Shown here piece after piece: positions 1-8,840 of a stretch of DNA of 64,000 nt. Each line of letters starts with the position of its first letter. Positions within the stretch are counted from its first letter, which is position 1. The DNA is taken from positions 218,018-282,017 of the forward strand of contig JAFDZA010000002.1 of NCBI GenBank assembly GCA_018267135.1, given 5' to 3'. A program made the translations under genes and the position numbers. Below the pieces are notes generated by a model. That model did not search any database, was not told the origin of the DNA, and worked only from the letters and a program-made list of their open reading frames with translations. The DNA is from Bacteroidota bacterium (GTDB taxonomy: Bacteria; Bacteroidota; Bacteroidia; Cytophagales; Cyclobacteriaceae).

Positions 1-3000
1 CCCTACTCTTTGACCAGCGGCAATGTAGGTGCATTTGTTCCAACTGCAACCGCCCTCACCAGTGAGTCAAGTTTCTACAATGTAAGCAACGACAAAATTG
101 CCGATGACGCAGTTCCCTATTCCACCACCACCTTTGAGCCTTCGCCCCTGAGCCGGCCCGTCAAGCAGGCCGGCCCCGGGGCTAATTGGGCATCCATTGG
201 AAAGTCCGTGGCGTATGGCACCAATGCACCGTCCGATGTGCTCAACTGGGCGGTGAACGGATCGGGTTTGCCACAGGCCATATCGCCCTACTTTTATTCT
301 GCTTCCATTCTTACAAAGACTGCCGCTACCGATGAACAAAGCGTAGTCACTGAAACCTATGCCGATATCCGGGGGATCAAACTATTGGTCCGTTCGGATG
401 CAACCAACCTCAGGGCAGAAACCTATTATGTCTATGATGCCAAGGGGAACCTGAAATTCATTTTACCGCCCGAGCTGATCAAGGTGTTAAAGAACCAATC
501 TTCGCCTGCCTATTCCCCCACGCAGGCTCAACTGGACCGATGGGCGTACCAATACAACTACGATTACCTCAACAGGGCTGTTGAATCAAAAGCCCCCGGA
601 GCCGGCTGGGTCTATACCGTGTACGATACGCGGGACAGGGTAGTGCTCACCCAGGATGCCAACCAACGGTTGACCGGTGACCCCAATCAATCCACACTGG
701 GGAACAAGTGGAGCTACACCCAATACGATGACCAAAACCGCCCGGTGGTGTCGGGCGTTTACGGCCCCGATAATACCTACACCACTCGCGCAGCGATGCA
801 GACATACATTAACTCACTCGGCAGTGGGCAAGGATACCAGAATGTTACCAGCGTAGTCACCGTTGCGGACGTGGTGCTGTCTGCATACGCATCAATCAAT
901 GAATACACCGTTACCCACTCGGTTTCATTGGAGCCCGGGTTTGATTTCAAAGCAGGGGTTACCTCCACTTCCTTTCATACGGCCATCCAATCGGGCGGGA
1001 CTCCATCCACTGTGTTCCCCACAACGAACGTGGAGCAATTGGTGAAAACGTATTACGACAGCTACTCGTGCGAGGTATGCTCCAATACAAATTTTCAATA
1101 TGTATCGGGGGAGGCCTGGAAAAATACCCCTCCGTACTCCACTACGCCCGATGAAACCTTTCCCTCCGCGCTGTACACTCGGTTGAAAGGGGCGACCGTG
1201 GCCAGCAGCGTGAAAATATTGGGCACTACCACGTGGCTCAACACGGTCTCTTACTACAACCGATATGGCAGCGTGGTGCAAGTGATCGGGGCGAACCACG
1301 TGGGCGGCCGCGACCGCATTTCCACGCTGTATGATTTCAGCGGCAAGAAACTGGAAGAACTTCAGACCGCCATCGGCTACAACACCGGCAACATCACCAC
1401 CCAGCGCAAAGTATTTTCGTACGACCCGGTGGGCAGGCTGCTGCAAGTGCAGCACCAGGTCAACAGCCAGCCGATGGTTATTCTGTCGGCACTGGAGTAC
1501 AATGAACTGGGCCAGGTAGTGAAAAAGAAATTGCACAGTACCGATGGCGGCACGGCATATTTGCAAAATGTCGATTTCCGCTATGACATCCGCGGAGAAC
1601 TGACCAACATCAACAACATCCCCACGGGCACGGACACCGGAGACGATGCCAACGATTACTTCGGCATGGATCTGACTTACAACACTTCATTGAGCGGAGC
1701 GGGCAACAGCCCCCGCCCCGATGGGCTCATCAGCGCCATCCGCTGGAAGCAGGACCTGGGCAGCAAGAAGCGCTTGTACAACTTTGGCTATGATAATTTA
1801 AAACGCGTCACCTCATCGAGCGGCAAAATGAGTTTGGACAACAGCCTGACGTGGACAGGCGAACCGGATTTCTTTACCGAGAACAATCTTACGTACGACC
1901 TGAACGGAAACATCCTTACGCTCAACCGCAACACGGAGTATTTTAGCAATGGCTCAAATTCATTGAGCACCATGGATCAGCTGACCTACACGTATGGAGT
2001 AACCGCGGGATCAACTGCCTATTCAACTTCATCCGATAACGGCAACCAGTTGCAGTACGTAGCTGACAATTCCACTACGGCCACCCGCCAGCTCGGCTTT
2101 GCCGATGGCGGGCCCAACACCATTGCCAATCCCGATTACACCTACGATGCTAACGGCAACCTGACCAGCGACCTGAACAAGAAAATATCAAAGATCACCT
2201 ACTATTTTAACAACCGGCCGAAAAAGATATCAATAAACGTAGTAGGCACAGACACGTCTTACATAAAATACACGTACGATGCTGCGGGCATCAAGCTCAA
2301 CCAGATGGCATATATCTATGACACGGCAAAACATTCCCCTACCTATCAAACCTACGTGACCACCTCCACCGACTACGTGGGCAACTTTGTTCTGCTCAAC
2401 GGGCAGGTGCTGACCGTGAACCAACCCGAAGGAAGGATCACACCGCCCACGTACGAAAACATTTTCTCCAACCCCGATGCGGGAAGTTTGAGCGGCTTCA
2501 CCGCCACCAGCGGAAATGTAACGCTGTCATGCGTCTATCAAAATACGCAAACCTATGTAACGGCATCCAACAGTGCCGGAACCCAAAACGAAGGAATCTT
2601 CCCCATCAGCACCGACAAAGGAACTGCGTACCCCGTAACAGCCGGGCAAACGTACTCGTTTAGAATACTCGGTTACCAAACCTCAGGCTCATTGGCCATG
2701 CTGTATGTAAAAACAAATCTGGGCGATTTGGTCTGGCCGGGCGCAGCGTATGCCCCGGTGCCGTTGCCCACCGGTGCGGCCAATGAAAGCTGGGCATCGG
2801 TAAGCTTTGTTGTTCCCTCCAACGCTACTTCCGTTTCACTGGGCGTAAAATGGAACGGGCCGGCAACGGGCAACACGATATATGTTAATAGAGTGGCACT
2901 TTACAAAACCGATTTTGAGTACAACTATTTTATTACCGACCAGGTGGGCAGCACACGCGTGGTGCTGCAGACCAACCCGGGCACGCAGGCCTATACCGCC

Positions 3001-4752
3001 ACGATGGAGCCCAACAACCGGCCCACCGAAGATGCCGCCACGCTGACCAACGGAGTGACGGGCCAGTTCCTGAACATGAACTATGCCATGATCTTTTCCA
3101 ACCCCACGGCCAACACCACCCCCGGTGGAAGTTATGTGGTGAAGATGAACCCCACTTACAAAGTGGGCCCGGCCAAGAGTTTGAAAGTGTATCCCGGGGA
3201 TGTGGTCAACGCTTCCGTAAATTCTTCGTACCTCACGGGCGGGAGCTATACCAAAACACCGTTGGCCACGGTAATGGGTGCGGTGGCCCCCGTGTTTGGC
3301 GGGGTCAGCGGCACGGGCGACCCCGGTGCCATTTTCAGCAGCCTGAACAACACGGGCAATGCGGTGATCGCGGGCCTGAGCCCCGGCCAGGGCACAACTG
3401 CACCGAGCGCATTTTTGAATTACATATTGTTCGACAAAGATTACAACCCGCTGGGCGGGCAGTCCGTGCCGGTGCCCACGGGCGGTGGAGGGCCTATGGC
3501 CTTGCCCCAAATCACAGCACCGGAAATTGGTTATGTTTTCATTTACCTGAGCTATGACAATGATACAGGTAACGATGTGTATTTCGATGACCTGAAGATC
3601 ACCCAACAAGAGAGCCCTGTGATACAGGTGAACAACTACTACCCGTTTGGAATGAAGAGTTATAGTTGGTTAAGAAATGGAGAAACAGATAATGCGTATT
3701 TATTTCAGGGCAAAGAACTCATTGCACAGACAGGGTGGTATGACTTCGGCAGCAGGATGTACTATGCGGATTTAGGAAGGTGGTTTGCGGGTGATCCTCA
3801 AAAGCAATTTAGCAGCCCTTATATGGCCATGGGGAATGTGCCGATGATGGGCACTGACCCGAATGGGGAGTGGTTTGGATGGGATGACATAATTGTCTCT
3901 GCTGTTGGATTTGTAGTTGGGTATGCTAGTTACGGACTTACTAAAGGAAACTGGGGATGGAAAGCAGCAGAGTCTGGCCTAGTAGGTGCCGCAATAGCTG
4001 AAGTAGGTTATCTGACATTAGGGGGTGGGCTGGCTGCCGAAGGAGCCACAGCAAGTACAGGTGGTTTGGGAGCTATTAAGAGTGCCGCTCAATTTGCAAT
4101 TTTAGATGCAACTACTACAGCAACAAATGTTGCAGAGAATGCCGACAATATTTCTCGCATGAATGGTGAAGGTGCATTTGAAGCAATCGCTGGTTTCGAG
4201 GGTATTTCTGCTATTCAATCAGGTTTTCAGGGAGATTGGATGGAAGGTCAAGTTGATAAAGTCTTTTTTAGTGGAGGATCAAAAGCTGCTGGAATTTTTA
4301 AGGGAGTAACATCAGATGCCATTGGAGGTTTCTTAAGTGGAGGTTTCAAGAGTGAAGTTGGGAATGGATTCAGTCTTTCAAACTTTGACTTTAAAGAGGC
4401 ATGGGCTCAGTCAGCAGGTGCAGGTGCAAGCAAATTTGCTGGGAATTTAGTTGACAAAGCAACCGATATATACGGAGAAATGGGAAAATCTGTAAATAGA
4501 TCAAGCAGGGCTGTAAGCCGTTTTTCTTCATTGAGTGACTATGTTAAGGACAGAATCACTAATGCAAATTGGGGGATACTTGCCATAAAGGAGATAGGCT
4601 CTGTAGCTGCAGGTCAAGGTGGTGTTGACTTATTAAGACGATTGCAAGGTCTTATTAAGGATAGTAAAGAACCATTTTACCGAGATTCAAATTACATCAA
4701 CATCTGGTCGGGCGGAATTAAAGATGGTCTTGGAAATCTTTTTGGATGGTAA
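1..4752 (+). CDS. Rhs/YD-repeat protein, 5' end outside window
   Basis: The reading frame is open from the first base, so the N-terminus lies upstream; a TTG at position 10 is only an internal candidate. About 1580 residues are visible. Many YD-type repeats (for example YDAKGNL, YDLNGNIL, YDANGNLTSD) fill the first 800 residues, followed by a carbohydrate-binding-like beta domain, a DQVGSTRVV motif and the Rhs core (YYPFG, FQGKEL, FGSRMYYADLGRWFAGDP, DPNGEW) near 3630-3880. Family knowledge: Rhs proteins form a beta cocoon around a variable C-terminal domain, often a toxin. The tail after DPNGEW (about 290 residues, glycine/alanine-rich, many hydrophobic stretches) is not recognised. The DNA is visibly richer in G and C in the core than in the tail, a known hallmark of Rhs genes. 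Secretion route cannot be judged because the start is missing. Confidence 0.9.
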   Translation, partial: PYSLTSGNVGAFVPTATALTSESSFYNVSNDKIADDAVPYSTTTFEPSPLSRPVKQAGPGANWASIGKSVAYGTNAPSDVLNWAVNGSGLPQAISPYFYSASILTKTAATDEQSVVTETYADIRGIKLLVRSDATNLRAETYYVYDAKGNLKFILPPELIKVLKNQSSPAYSPTQAQLDRWAYQYNYDYLNRAVESKAPGAGWVYTVYDTRDRVVLTQDANQRLTGDPNQSTLGNKWSYTQYDDQNRPVVSGVYGPDNTYTTRAAMQTYINSLGSGQGYQNVTSVVTVADVVLSAYASINEYTVTHSVSLEPGFDFKAGVTSTSFHTAIQSGGTPSTVFPTTNVEQLVKTYYDSYSCEVCSNTNFQYVSGEAWKNTPPYSTTPDETFPSALYTRLKGATVASSVKILGTTTWLNTVSYYNRYGSVVQVIGANHVGGRDRISTLYDFSGKKLEELQTAIGYNTGNITTQRKVFSYDPVGRLLQVQHQVNSQPMVILSALEYNELGQVVKKKLHSTDGGTAYLQNVDFRYDIRGELTNINNIPTGTDTGDDANDYFGMDLTYNTSLSGAGNSPRPDGLISAIRWKQDLGSKKRLYNFGYDNLKRVTSSSGKMSLDNSLTWTGEPDFFTENNLTYDLNGNILTLNRNTEYFSNGSNSLSTMDQLTYTYGVTAGSTAYSTSSDNGNQLQYVADNSTTATRQLGFADGGPNTIANPDYTYDANGNLTSDLNKKISKITYYFNNRPKKISINVVGTDTSYIKYTYDAAGIKLNQMAYIYDTAKHSPTYQTYVTTSTDYVGNFVLLNGQVLTVNQPEGRITPPTYENIFSNPDAGSLSGFTATSGNVTLSCVYQNTQTYVTASNSAGTQNEGIFPISTDKGTAYPVTAGQTYSFRILGYQTSGSLAMLYVKTNLGDLVWPGAAYAPVPLPTGAANESWASVSFVVPSNATSVSLGVKWNGPATGNTIYVNRVALYKTDFEYNYFITDQVGSTRVVLQTNPGTQAYTATMEPNNRPTEDAATLTNGVTGQFLNMNYAMIFSNPTANTTPGGSYVVKMNPTYKVGPAKSLKVYPGDVVNASVNSSYLTGGSYTKTPLATVMGAVAPVFGGVSGTGDPGAIFSSLNNTGNAVIAGLSPGQGTTAPSAFLNYILFDKDYNPLGGQSVPVPTGGGGPMALPQITAPEIGYVFIYLSYDNDTGNDVYFDDLKITQQESPVIQVNNYYPFGMKSYSWLRNGETDNAYLFQGKELIAQTGWYDFGSRMYYADLGRWFAGDPQKQFSSPYMAMGNVPMMGTDPNGEWFGWDDIIVSAVGFVVGYASYGLTKGNWGWKAAESGLVGAAIAEVGYLTLGGGLAAEGATASTGGLGAIKSAAQFAILDATTTATNVAENADNISRMNGEGAFEAIAGFEGISAIQSGFQGDWMEGQVDKVFFSGGSKAAGIFKGVTSDAIGGFLSGGFKSEVGNGFSLSNFDFKEAWAQSAGAGASKFAGNLVDKATDIYGEMGKSVNRSSRAVSRFSSLSDYVKDRITNANWGILAIKEIGSVAAGQGGVDLLRRLQGLIKDSKEPFYRDSNYINIWSGGIKDGLGNLFGW

Positions 4753-4753
4753 A

Positions 4754-5413
4754 ATGAGATACCTTTTTTTTCTTTTAATACTGCTCAGCCCAGAACTTTA
4801 TGGGCAAAAGCCCAATGATTTACACAAGGCAGGGCAATACGTGTTTTTACTTAAGGGAGGATTCGATTTGCATTACAGGGGCGATCTTGAGGAGTGGCTT
4901 TCAAAATATGGTGTAAAGACTAATTCAAATATTGTGGTCAATTTTGGTATTAAAGCATTGTTACCAGCCTCAAGGACTTTATTAATTGGTGGAGAATTTA
5001 ATTGGATGATTTCAAATCAACCATATAAAAACGATCTAAGTTTTGACTTAGAGCTAGGAAAATGCTTCAAGATAAAGACCATTCAAATCATCCCATTGAT
5101 GGGAATAGGAATTGTAAATTCTTTAATTAGGTTTGATAACTCTGTTCCAGCACCGCTTGCACAATTAAACGCAAGCGGTGGCCAACTAAGTCAGAATGCT
5201 CTTTTAATTAAGCCAAACGTATTACTTATAAAGAATTTTTATCCATTCACTTTTGGAATTGAGTTGGGCTGTAGGGTTTATTCATTTTCTAACGATTGGA
5301 AATATTACGAGAACGGAACGAACGGTTCTTTTATAAAAGTGCCCCAAGTGCCATATAATGGATATTTTCACCCTTACGCTTCTATTGTGTTAGGTTTAAA
5401 TGTAGGATATTGA
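4754..5413 (+). CDS. Unrecognised secreted protein, possible outer-membrane beta-barrel
   Basis: The protein has 219 residues starting at the ATG just after the Rhs stop (1 bp gap); an upstream in-frame TTG/GTG extension would overlap the Rhs gene and lose the signal peptide. The N-terminus MRYLFFLLILLSPELYGQ is a clear signal peptide. The rest has alternating hydrophobic residues, many glycines and ends in a tyrosine, as small outer-membrane beta-barrels do. The gene is tightly coupled to the Rhs gene, so it may be a partner or an immunity-like protein, but that is inference. No family was recognised. Confidence 0.75.
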   Translation: MRYLFFLLILLSPELYGQKPNDLHKAGQYVFLLKGGFDLHYRGDLEEWLSKYGVKTNSNIVVNFGIKALLPASRTLLIGGEFNWMISNQPYKNDLSFDLELGKCFKIKTIQIIPLMGIGIVNSLIRFDNSVPAPLAQLNASGGQLSQNALLIKPNVLLIKNFYPFTFGIELGCRVYSFSNDWKYYENGTNGSFIKVPQVPYNGYFHPYASIVLGLNVGY

Positions 5414-5490
5414 AGGGTGTATATTAAAATTATAAAAGTATCTAATACCTTTTATTTGGTACAGAATGTTAGTTAGTAACTAAATAGAAA

Positions 5491-6045
5491 ATGAGAGTTT
5501 TAATTTTTTTTTATCTATGTAATTTATCGTTTGAATTATTGGCCCAAAATTCGGAAAGTAACTTTGATGAAGTAGTAAAATACAACCGTGGTTTGTACCG
5601 GTCTTTCAAAGCCTTCCAAAATAATTCGCCAGAAATCACAGAACAGTTTGTGGTAGAGCTAATAGATTCACTTACCCAGCTATATTGGTATAAGTTAAAC
5701 AGCGAAAAAAAAATTCATTCAATGATTTTTGGCTTTTCTGACGGCAAGGATATTTATGTTCAGGATAGACGAGGACTGCATGGTTATCATAAATTAGATG
5801 TAGTAGGAAAATATTCGCTTTACATTCAAAGAACTCCCCAAAATTCTATAGTTCATCGCATTATTGGCAGTTATGCAATGATCATTATGCCAAACGATGT
5901 TTATAAAAAGTTTACGATTGAACTAGTAAGTAAAATATTAAGAGAAAATGATCCAAAGCTATCGAGGGAATTTGAGGCTATTAATGATAAAAAAGATCGA
6001 GCAATAGAATTCATTGAGAAATTGAATTCTAAGGCTACACAGTGA
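5491..6045 (+). CDS. Unrecognised secreted protein
   Basis: This 184-residue protein begins with a signal peptide (MRVLIFFYLCNLSFELLAQ). The mature part is charged, with YWYKLNSEKKIHS and a lysine/glutamate-rich C-terminus that looks helical. No domain was recognised. The gene is AT-rich compared with the Rhs core, like other tail-associated genes here. It is followed four bases later by a hairpin repeat that recurs downstream. An immunity role for the Rhs tail is possible but not shown. Confidence 0.65.
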   Translation: MRVLIFFYLCNLSFELLAQNSESNFDEVVKYNRGLYRSFKAFQNNSPEITEQFVVELIDSLTQLYWYKLNSEKKIHSMIFGFSDGKDIYVQDRRGLHGYHKLDVVGKYSLYIQRTPQNSIVHRIIGSYAMIIMPNDVYKKFTIELVSKILRENDPKLSREFEAINDKKDRAIEFIEKLNSKATQ

Positions 6046-6048
6046 TTG

Positions 6049-6081
6049 TCCCTGAGTTGTAGTTTGTCGCTGACCAACAAC
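6049..6081. repeat. GTTGGTC-type hairpin repeat, copy 1 (degenerate)
   Basis: The block TCCCTGAGTTGTAG followed by an imperfect hairpin (GTAGTTTGTC, loop GCT, GACCAACAAC) recurs almost unchanged at 8642-8674, where the stem is perfect. Two stem positions here are mismatched. It separates two gene cassettes behind the Rhs gene. It is not followed by a T-run, so it is unlikely to be a simple terminator. Confidence 0.7.
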
Positions 6082-6116
6082 CTTAGTTTGAGCATGATGG
6101 ATGAAAATAAAATCAA

Positions 6117-7463
6117 GTGAGCAGGATATTTTCAATATCAGTTTTCTTTTTCACAAGCGTAAATGCATTTGCTCACACGGGCGGTGCTGCGGCTCCTTCA
6201 GGTACAGTGATCGCGGGAAACATCGGCACCACCATACCGGTTCAAGAAATTGGCTATGTTTTCATCTACCTGAGCTATGACAATGACACGGGCAACGATG
6301 TGTATTTTGATGACCTGAAGATCACCGTACAAGAGAGCAACGTGATACAGGTGAACAACTACTACCCGTTTGGAATGAAGAGTTATAGTTGGTTAAGAAA
6401 TGGGGAGACAGATAATGCGTATTTATTTCAGGGTAAAGAGTTGATAGCCCAAACCGGTTGGCACGACTTTGGAAGCCGCATGTATTATGCGGACTTGGGA
6501 AGGTGGTTAGCTGGTGATCCTCAAAAGCAATTTAGCAGCCCTTACTTGGCGATGGGCAATGTTCCTATGATGGGGAGAGACCCGAATGGGGAGTGGTTTG
6601 GATGGGATGACATAGTGATTGCCGTGGTGGGCGGTATATCAAATGTTGTGAGCAACTGGGATGCAATTACGCACGGAAAGGGAGGCTTTTTAAAAGGCCT
6701 GGAATATTTTGGTGCAGGCGCTGTAGGAGCAGATGTCGGATGGAATACAATGAATCCAGAACTTGGCTTCGCAGTTGCCGGAGCTTTAACAACAGCCGCA
6801 GATCAGGCTAATCATGTTGGAAAAACGTGGGTACAGTCATTTATAACAGGAGGCATGTCTGCCTTGCAAGGATATGAGGTTGGGGAATCGATTGAAGAAG
6901 GCGAAGCTGCTGCTGAACTTTCTGGGGCAGAGAAGGGAGGCATTGATGATGGATTCAAACAAGCATGGAAAGACGCTTATGGTAAGGACTTTGATAAGGA
7001 ATACATGGCTGCTGCAAAAAAAACGTATTTAGAAGATGAAGGCGGGTGGACGACTAAATTTTTTAGAGATTTTTCTGACTCTCGTTTGGGCAAGTTCATC
7101 ATGCCTGGTTTGAAAGAGGGAATTAAAGGTTATGGGAAAGATGGATATAAATCAGATTACGATGGATGGAATTTCTTTAACGATTTTGCGATGGAGAAAG
7201 CAAAAGGTTTTTTGGGTATGGAGACAGGCGAATACACGGGATTTCGTTCCATTTCCTTTAGTATGTTATCAGGAAATATTACTAAAAACATAATGATGGG
7301 TTTTTCCAAGAATCTATTGACTCAATTTCTCAAGATAGCCGAAGGCAAAGAAACAGACAGTTATGAAAGCATGTTGGTCGATTCTCTTGACGATCCGTTC
7401 CAAAGTTTAGGGAAAGATTTTGGCGGCAGGTGGGCTTTCATCAGATTATGTGCGGGTCAATAG
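6117..7463 (+). CDS. Orphan Rhs C-terminal tip with its own signal peptide
   Basis: The protein has 448 residues from a GTG start; earlier in-frame starts are excluded by stop codons. Residues 1-19 (MSRIFSISVFFFTSVNAFA) look like a signal peptide. Then a 369-bp block (6246-6614) copies the core of the big Rhs gene (3523-3891) without any insertion or deletion, with mostly silent differences: EIGYVFIYLSYDND, YYPFGMKSYSWLRNG, FQGKELIAQTGW, DPNGEWFGWDD. After that the sequence is unrelated: about 285 residues with no recognised toxin motif, containing a charged stretch with DAYGKDFDKEY and a hydrophobic segment near the end. Orphan Rhs tips are known as displaced toxin cassettes. A secreted free-standing version would be unusual, so it may instead be a fusion formed by recombination. 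Confidence 0.8.
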   Translation: MSRIFSISVFFFTSVNAFAHTGGAAAPSGTVIAGNIGTTIPVQEIGYVFIYLSYDNDTGNDVYFDDLKITVQESNVIQVNNYYPFGMKSYSWLRNGETDNAYLFQGKELIAQTGWHDFGSRMYYADLGRWLAGDPQKQFSSPYLAMGNVPMMGRDPNGEWFGWDDIVIAVVGGISNVVSNWDAITHGKGGFLKGLEYFGAGAVGADVGWNTMNPELGFAVAGALTTAADQANHVGKTWVQSFITGGMSALQGYEVGESIEEGEAAAELSGAEKGGIDDGFKQAWKDAYGKDFDKEYMAAAKKTYLEDEGGWTTKFFRDFSDSRLGKFIMPGLKEGIKGYGKDGYKSDYDGWNFFNDFAMEKAKGFLGMETGEYTGFRSISFSMLSGNITKNIMMGFSKNLLTQFLKIAEGKETDSYESMLVDSLDDPFQSLGKDFGGRWAFIRLCAGQ

Positions 7464-7472
7464 AAGATAGTT

Positions 7473-8114
7473 ATGCGCCATGCAGTATTCGTTTTGGTGT
7501 TTGGTTTATGTTGTGATCCTATTCATGCCCAACCAAAAAAGCCGATAGATAAAGATACTTTGTATGCTGTCTCATTCTTAGATTTAGTTGAAAGCTTGGA
7601 ACATAGAATGGGGAGCTATCAGACCAAATACAATTTGGAGCCAGAAAAAGAGGTGATGAACCGTATTATAGAGAAATCCTTGAAAGATCACTTCATTGTT
7701 CTCCGCGTTCCAGATTCATGTTACTATGGGCTGAAATTAGATTCAGTATCTCGCAGAAAAAAGGAATTCTTGAAGGGTATTTGCAGTAAGTGCTTATTAA
7801 GTAAAAGAATTGTTATTCTTGATGCTGTGTGGGAATACCTGGATTTTTATTCTATGGAGATATTGAGACACAAACACCGAACATCAGGAACATCTGCCAA
7901 TTATTTTATTACAGGTACTTGGTGGGATGTGAATGCATATGTGTATTCACCTAATAAGAATGGATTTGATATACATATTAGAAAAAGGTATACTCAATGG
8001 TCAAATGCAAGACCTGTAAAGCGATGGCCAGGGATTAGTCACAAACGCTTTTTTAAAAGGCCAATAAAAGAAGTCAGGAAATTTTTGATCAATGAGAGTC
8101 ATAACAAAAAATAA
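7473..8114 (+). CDS. Unrecognised secreted protein behind the orphan Rhs tip
   Basis: This 213-residue protein starts with a signal peptide ending in CCDPIHAQ. The mature protein is basic and rich in lysine, arginine and aromatic residues (WEYLDFYSMEIL, GTWWDVNAYVYSPNKNGFDIHIRKRY). The gene starts 9 bp after the orphan tip, so the two are probably co-transcribed. By position it is a candidate immunity or partner protein of the tip, but no family was recognised and the inference rests on gene order only. Confidence 0.7.
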   Translation: MRHAVFVLVFGLCCDPIHAQPKKPIDKDTLYAVSFLDLVESLEHRMGSYQTKYNLEPEKEVMNRIIEKSLKDHFIVLRVPDSCYYGLKLDSVSRRKKEFLKGICSKCLLSKRIVILDAVWEYLDFYSMEILRHKHRTSGTSANYFITGTWWDVNAYVYSPNKNGFDIHIRKRYTQWSNARPVKRWPGISHKRFFKRPIKEVRKFLINESHNKK

Positions 8115-8124
8115 CTTAATCATC

Positions 8125-8532
8125 ATGAACAAACTTACTTTATCGCTCATGGCAATGGCAGTTCTTATGAGCAGATGCGCCACATATAATTTATCTACGC
8201 AAAGTTTATTGGAGCAGTTTGCCAACAGTGGCCAAGAAAAAAAGACAAACTACATAGTTGCTTTCCCTTATGCATTTTTTCCGGGGCGCGTCACGGGCAA
8301 CACGCTGCGTGAAGTGAAAGTGCTTGACCAAAACGGGCAGGAACATGTTATCTCCGTGAGGAACCGAACGGCTGTGCGCATCACCAAGAAAGACGGCAAG
8401 AAAAATACTTTTTACTTTGATACACTGATCATTCAGGACAGCACTATTACTGGCAAAAAAGATCATTTTTTGGGCATCAACATCAAGCCTATCAATTTGA
8501 AAGATGTTCATAAAATTGAACTACAAAAATAA
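8125..8532 (+). CDS. Small putative lipoprotein
   Basis: The chosen start gives 135 residues beginning MNKLTLSLMAMAVLMSRCATYN, which has a lipoprotein-like signal with a cysteine at residue 18; an upstream ATG at 8092 would add eleven residues before the signal and overlap the preceding gene. The mature part carries a pattern of short beta strands (VLDQNGQEHVISVRNRTAVRITKKDGK, then TLIIQDSTITGKK) like small membrane-anchored surface or periplasmic proteins with a repeated TFYFDTLIIQDSTI-type strand. Function is unknown. Confidence 0.7.
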   Translation: MNKLTLSLMAMAVLMSRCATYNLSTQSLLEQFANSGQEKKTNYIVAFPYAFFPGRVTGNTLREVKVLDQNGQEHVISVRNRTAVRITKKDGKKNTFYFDTLIIQDSTITGKKDHFLGINIKPINLKDVHKIELQK

Positions 8533-8549
8533 TATGCTTCCAAATGTGA

Positions 8550-8648
8550 GAAGCTGGCATTGAGAATGACAAGGAATTGATTCGTTATGCAGACGGCCCA
8601 AGAGAATTTGAGTTATGGTTTGATGAACAAAACCCTACCATTCCCTGA
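8550..8648 (+). pseudogene. Decayed gene tail 1 (32 codons, no start)
   Basis: A frame opened by a stop at 8547 reads EAGIENDKELIRYADG, PREFELWFDEQNPTIP and then stops at 8646-8648. It has no start codon, but the composition and codon use look like a real protein end rather than noise. The stop codon lies inside the shared TCCCTGAG repeat. In Rhs loci, such tails are left when a toxin or immunity gene is replaced. Which protein it came from is not known. Confidence 0.4.
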
Positions 8649-8674
8649 GTTGTAGTTGGTCGCTGACCAACTAC
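8642..8674. repeat. GTTGGTC-type hairpin repeat, copy 2
   Basis: This copy contains a perfect 10-bp stem: GTAGTTGGTC, loop GCT, GACCAACTAC, preceded by TCCCTGAGTT as in the copy at 6049-6081. It lies between two decayed gene tails. Confidence 0.75.
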
Positions 8675-8692
8675 GTTCTATTTTTAAAATAG

Positions 8693-8794
8693 TCTAAGCT
8701 TTATATTTTTGGAGATGGTAGCCGAGCAAAATCATTTTTTTATGAAAACGGAGTTGACGAATTTGGTTTTCTCACACATCATGAAGAGATTTGA
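8693..8794 (+). pseudogene. Decayed gene tail 2 (33 codons, no start)
   Basis: After a stop at 8690-8692 the frame reads SKLYIFGDGSRAKSFFYENG and then VDEFGFLTHHEEI before TGA at 8792-8794. There is no usable start. The glycine, aromatic and acidic pattern resembles the end of a folded domain. A second hairpin repeat begins two bases after its stop. The 8533-8840 gap therefore holds two gene remnants and two hairpins rather than an intact gene. Confidence 0.4.
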
Positions 8795-8795
8795 G

Positions 8796-8819
8796 ATTGT
8801 TGGTCAGGCGACCAACAAT
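8796..8819. repeat. GTTGGTC-type hairpin repeat, copy 3
   Basis: A perfect 10-bp stem is formed by ATTGTTGGTC and GACCAACAAT around the loop AGGC. It shares the stem core with copies 1 and 2 but lacks the TCCCTGAG flank. It sits 21 bp upstream of the next start codon. Confidence 0.7.
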
Positions 8820-8840
8820 AACTAAGGGTTACTAAAGAGT

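Noticed and set aside
2836..3609. Long antisense open frame (257 codons) and a second one at 925-1566 inside the Rhs gene
   Set aside because: Both are shadows of the GC-rich Rhs core on the other strand; they have histidine/arginine-rich, unfolded-looking products without start signals.
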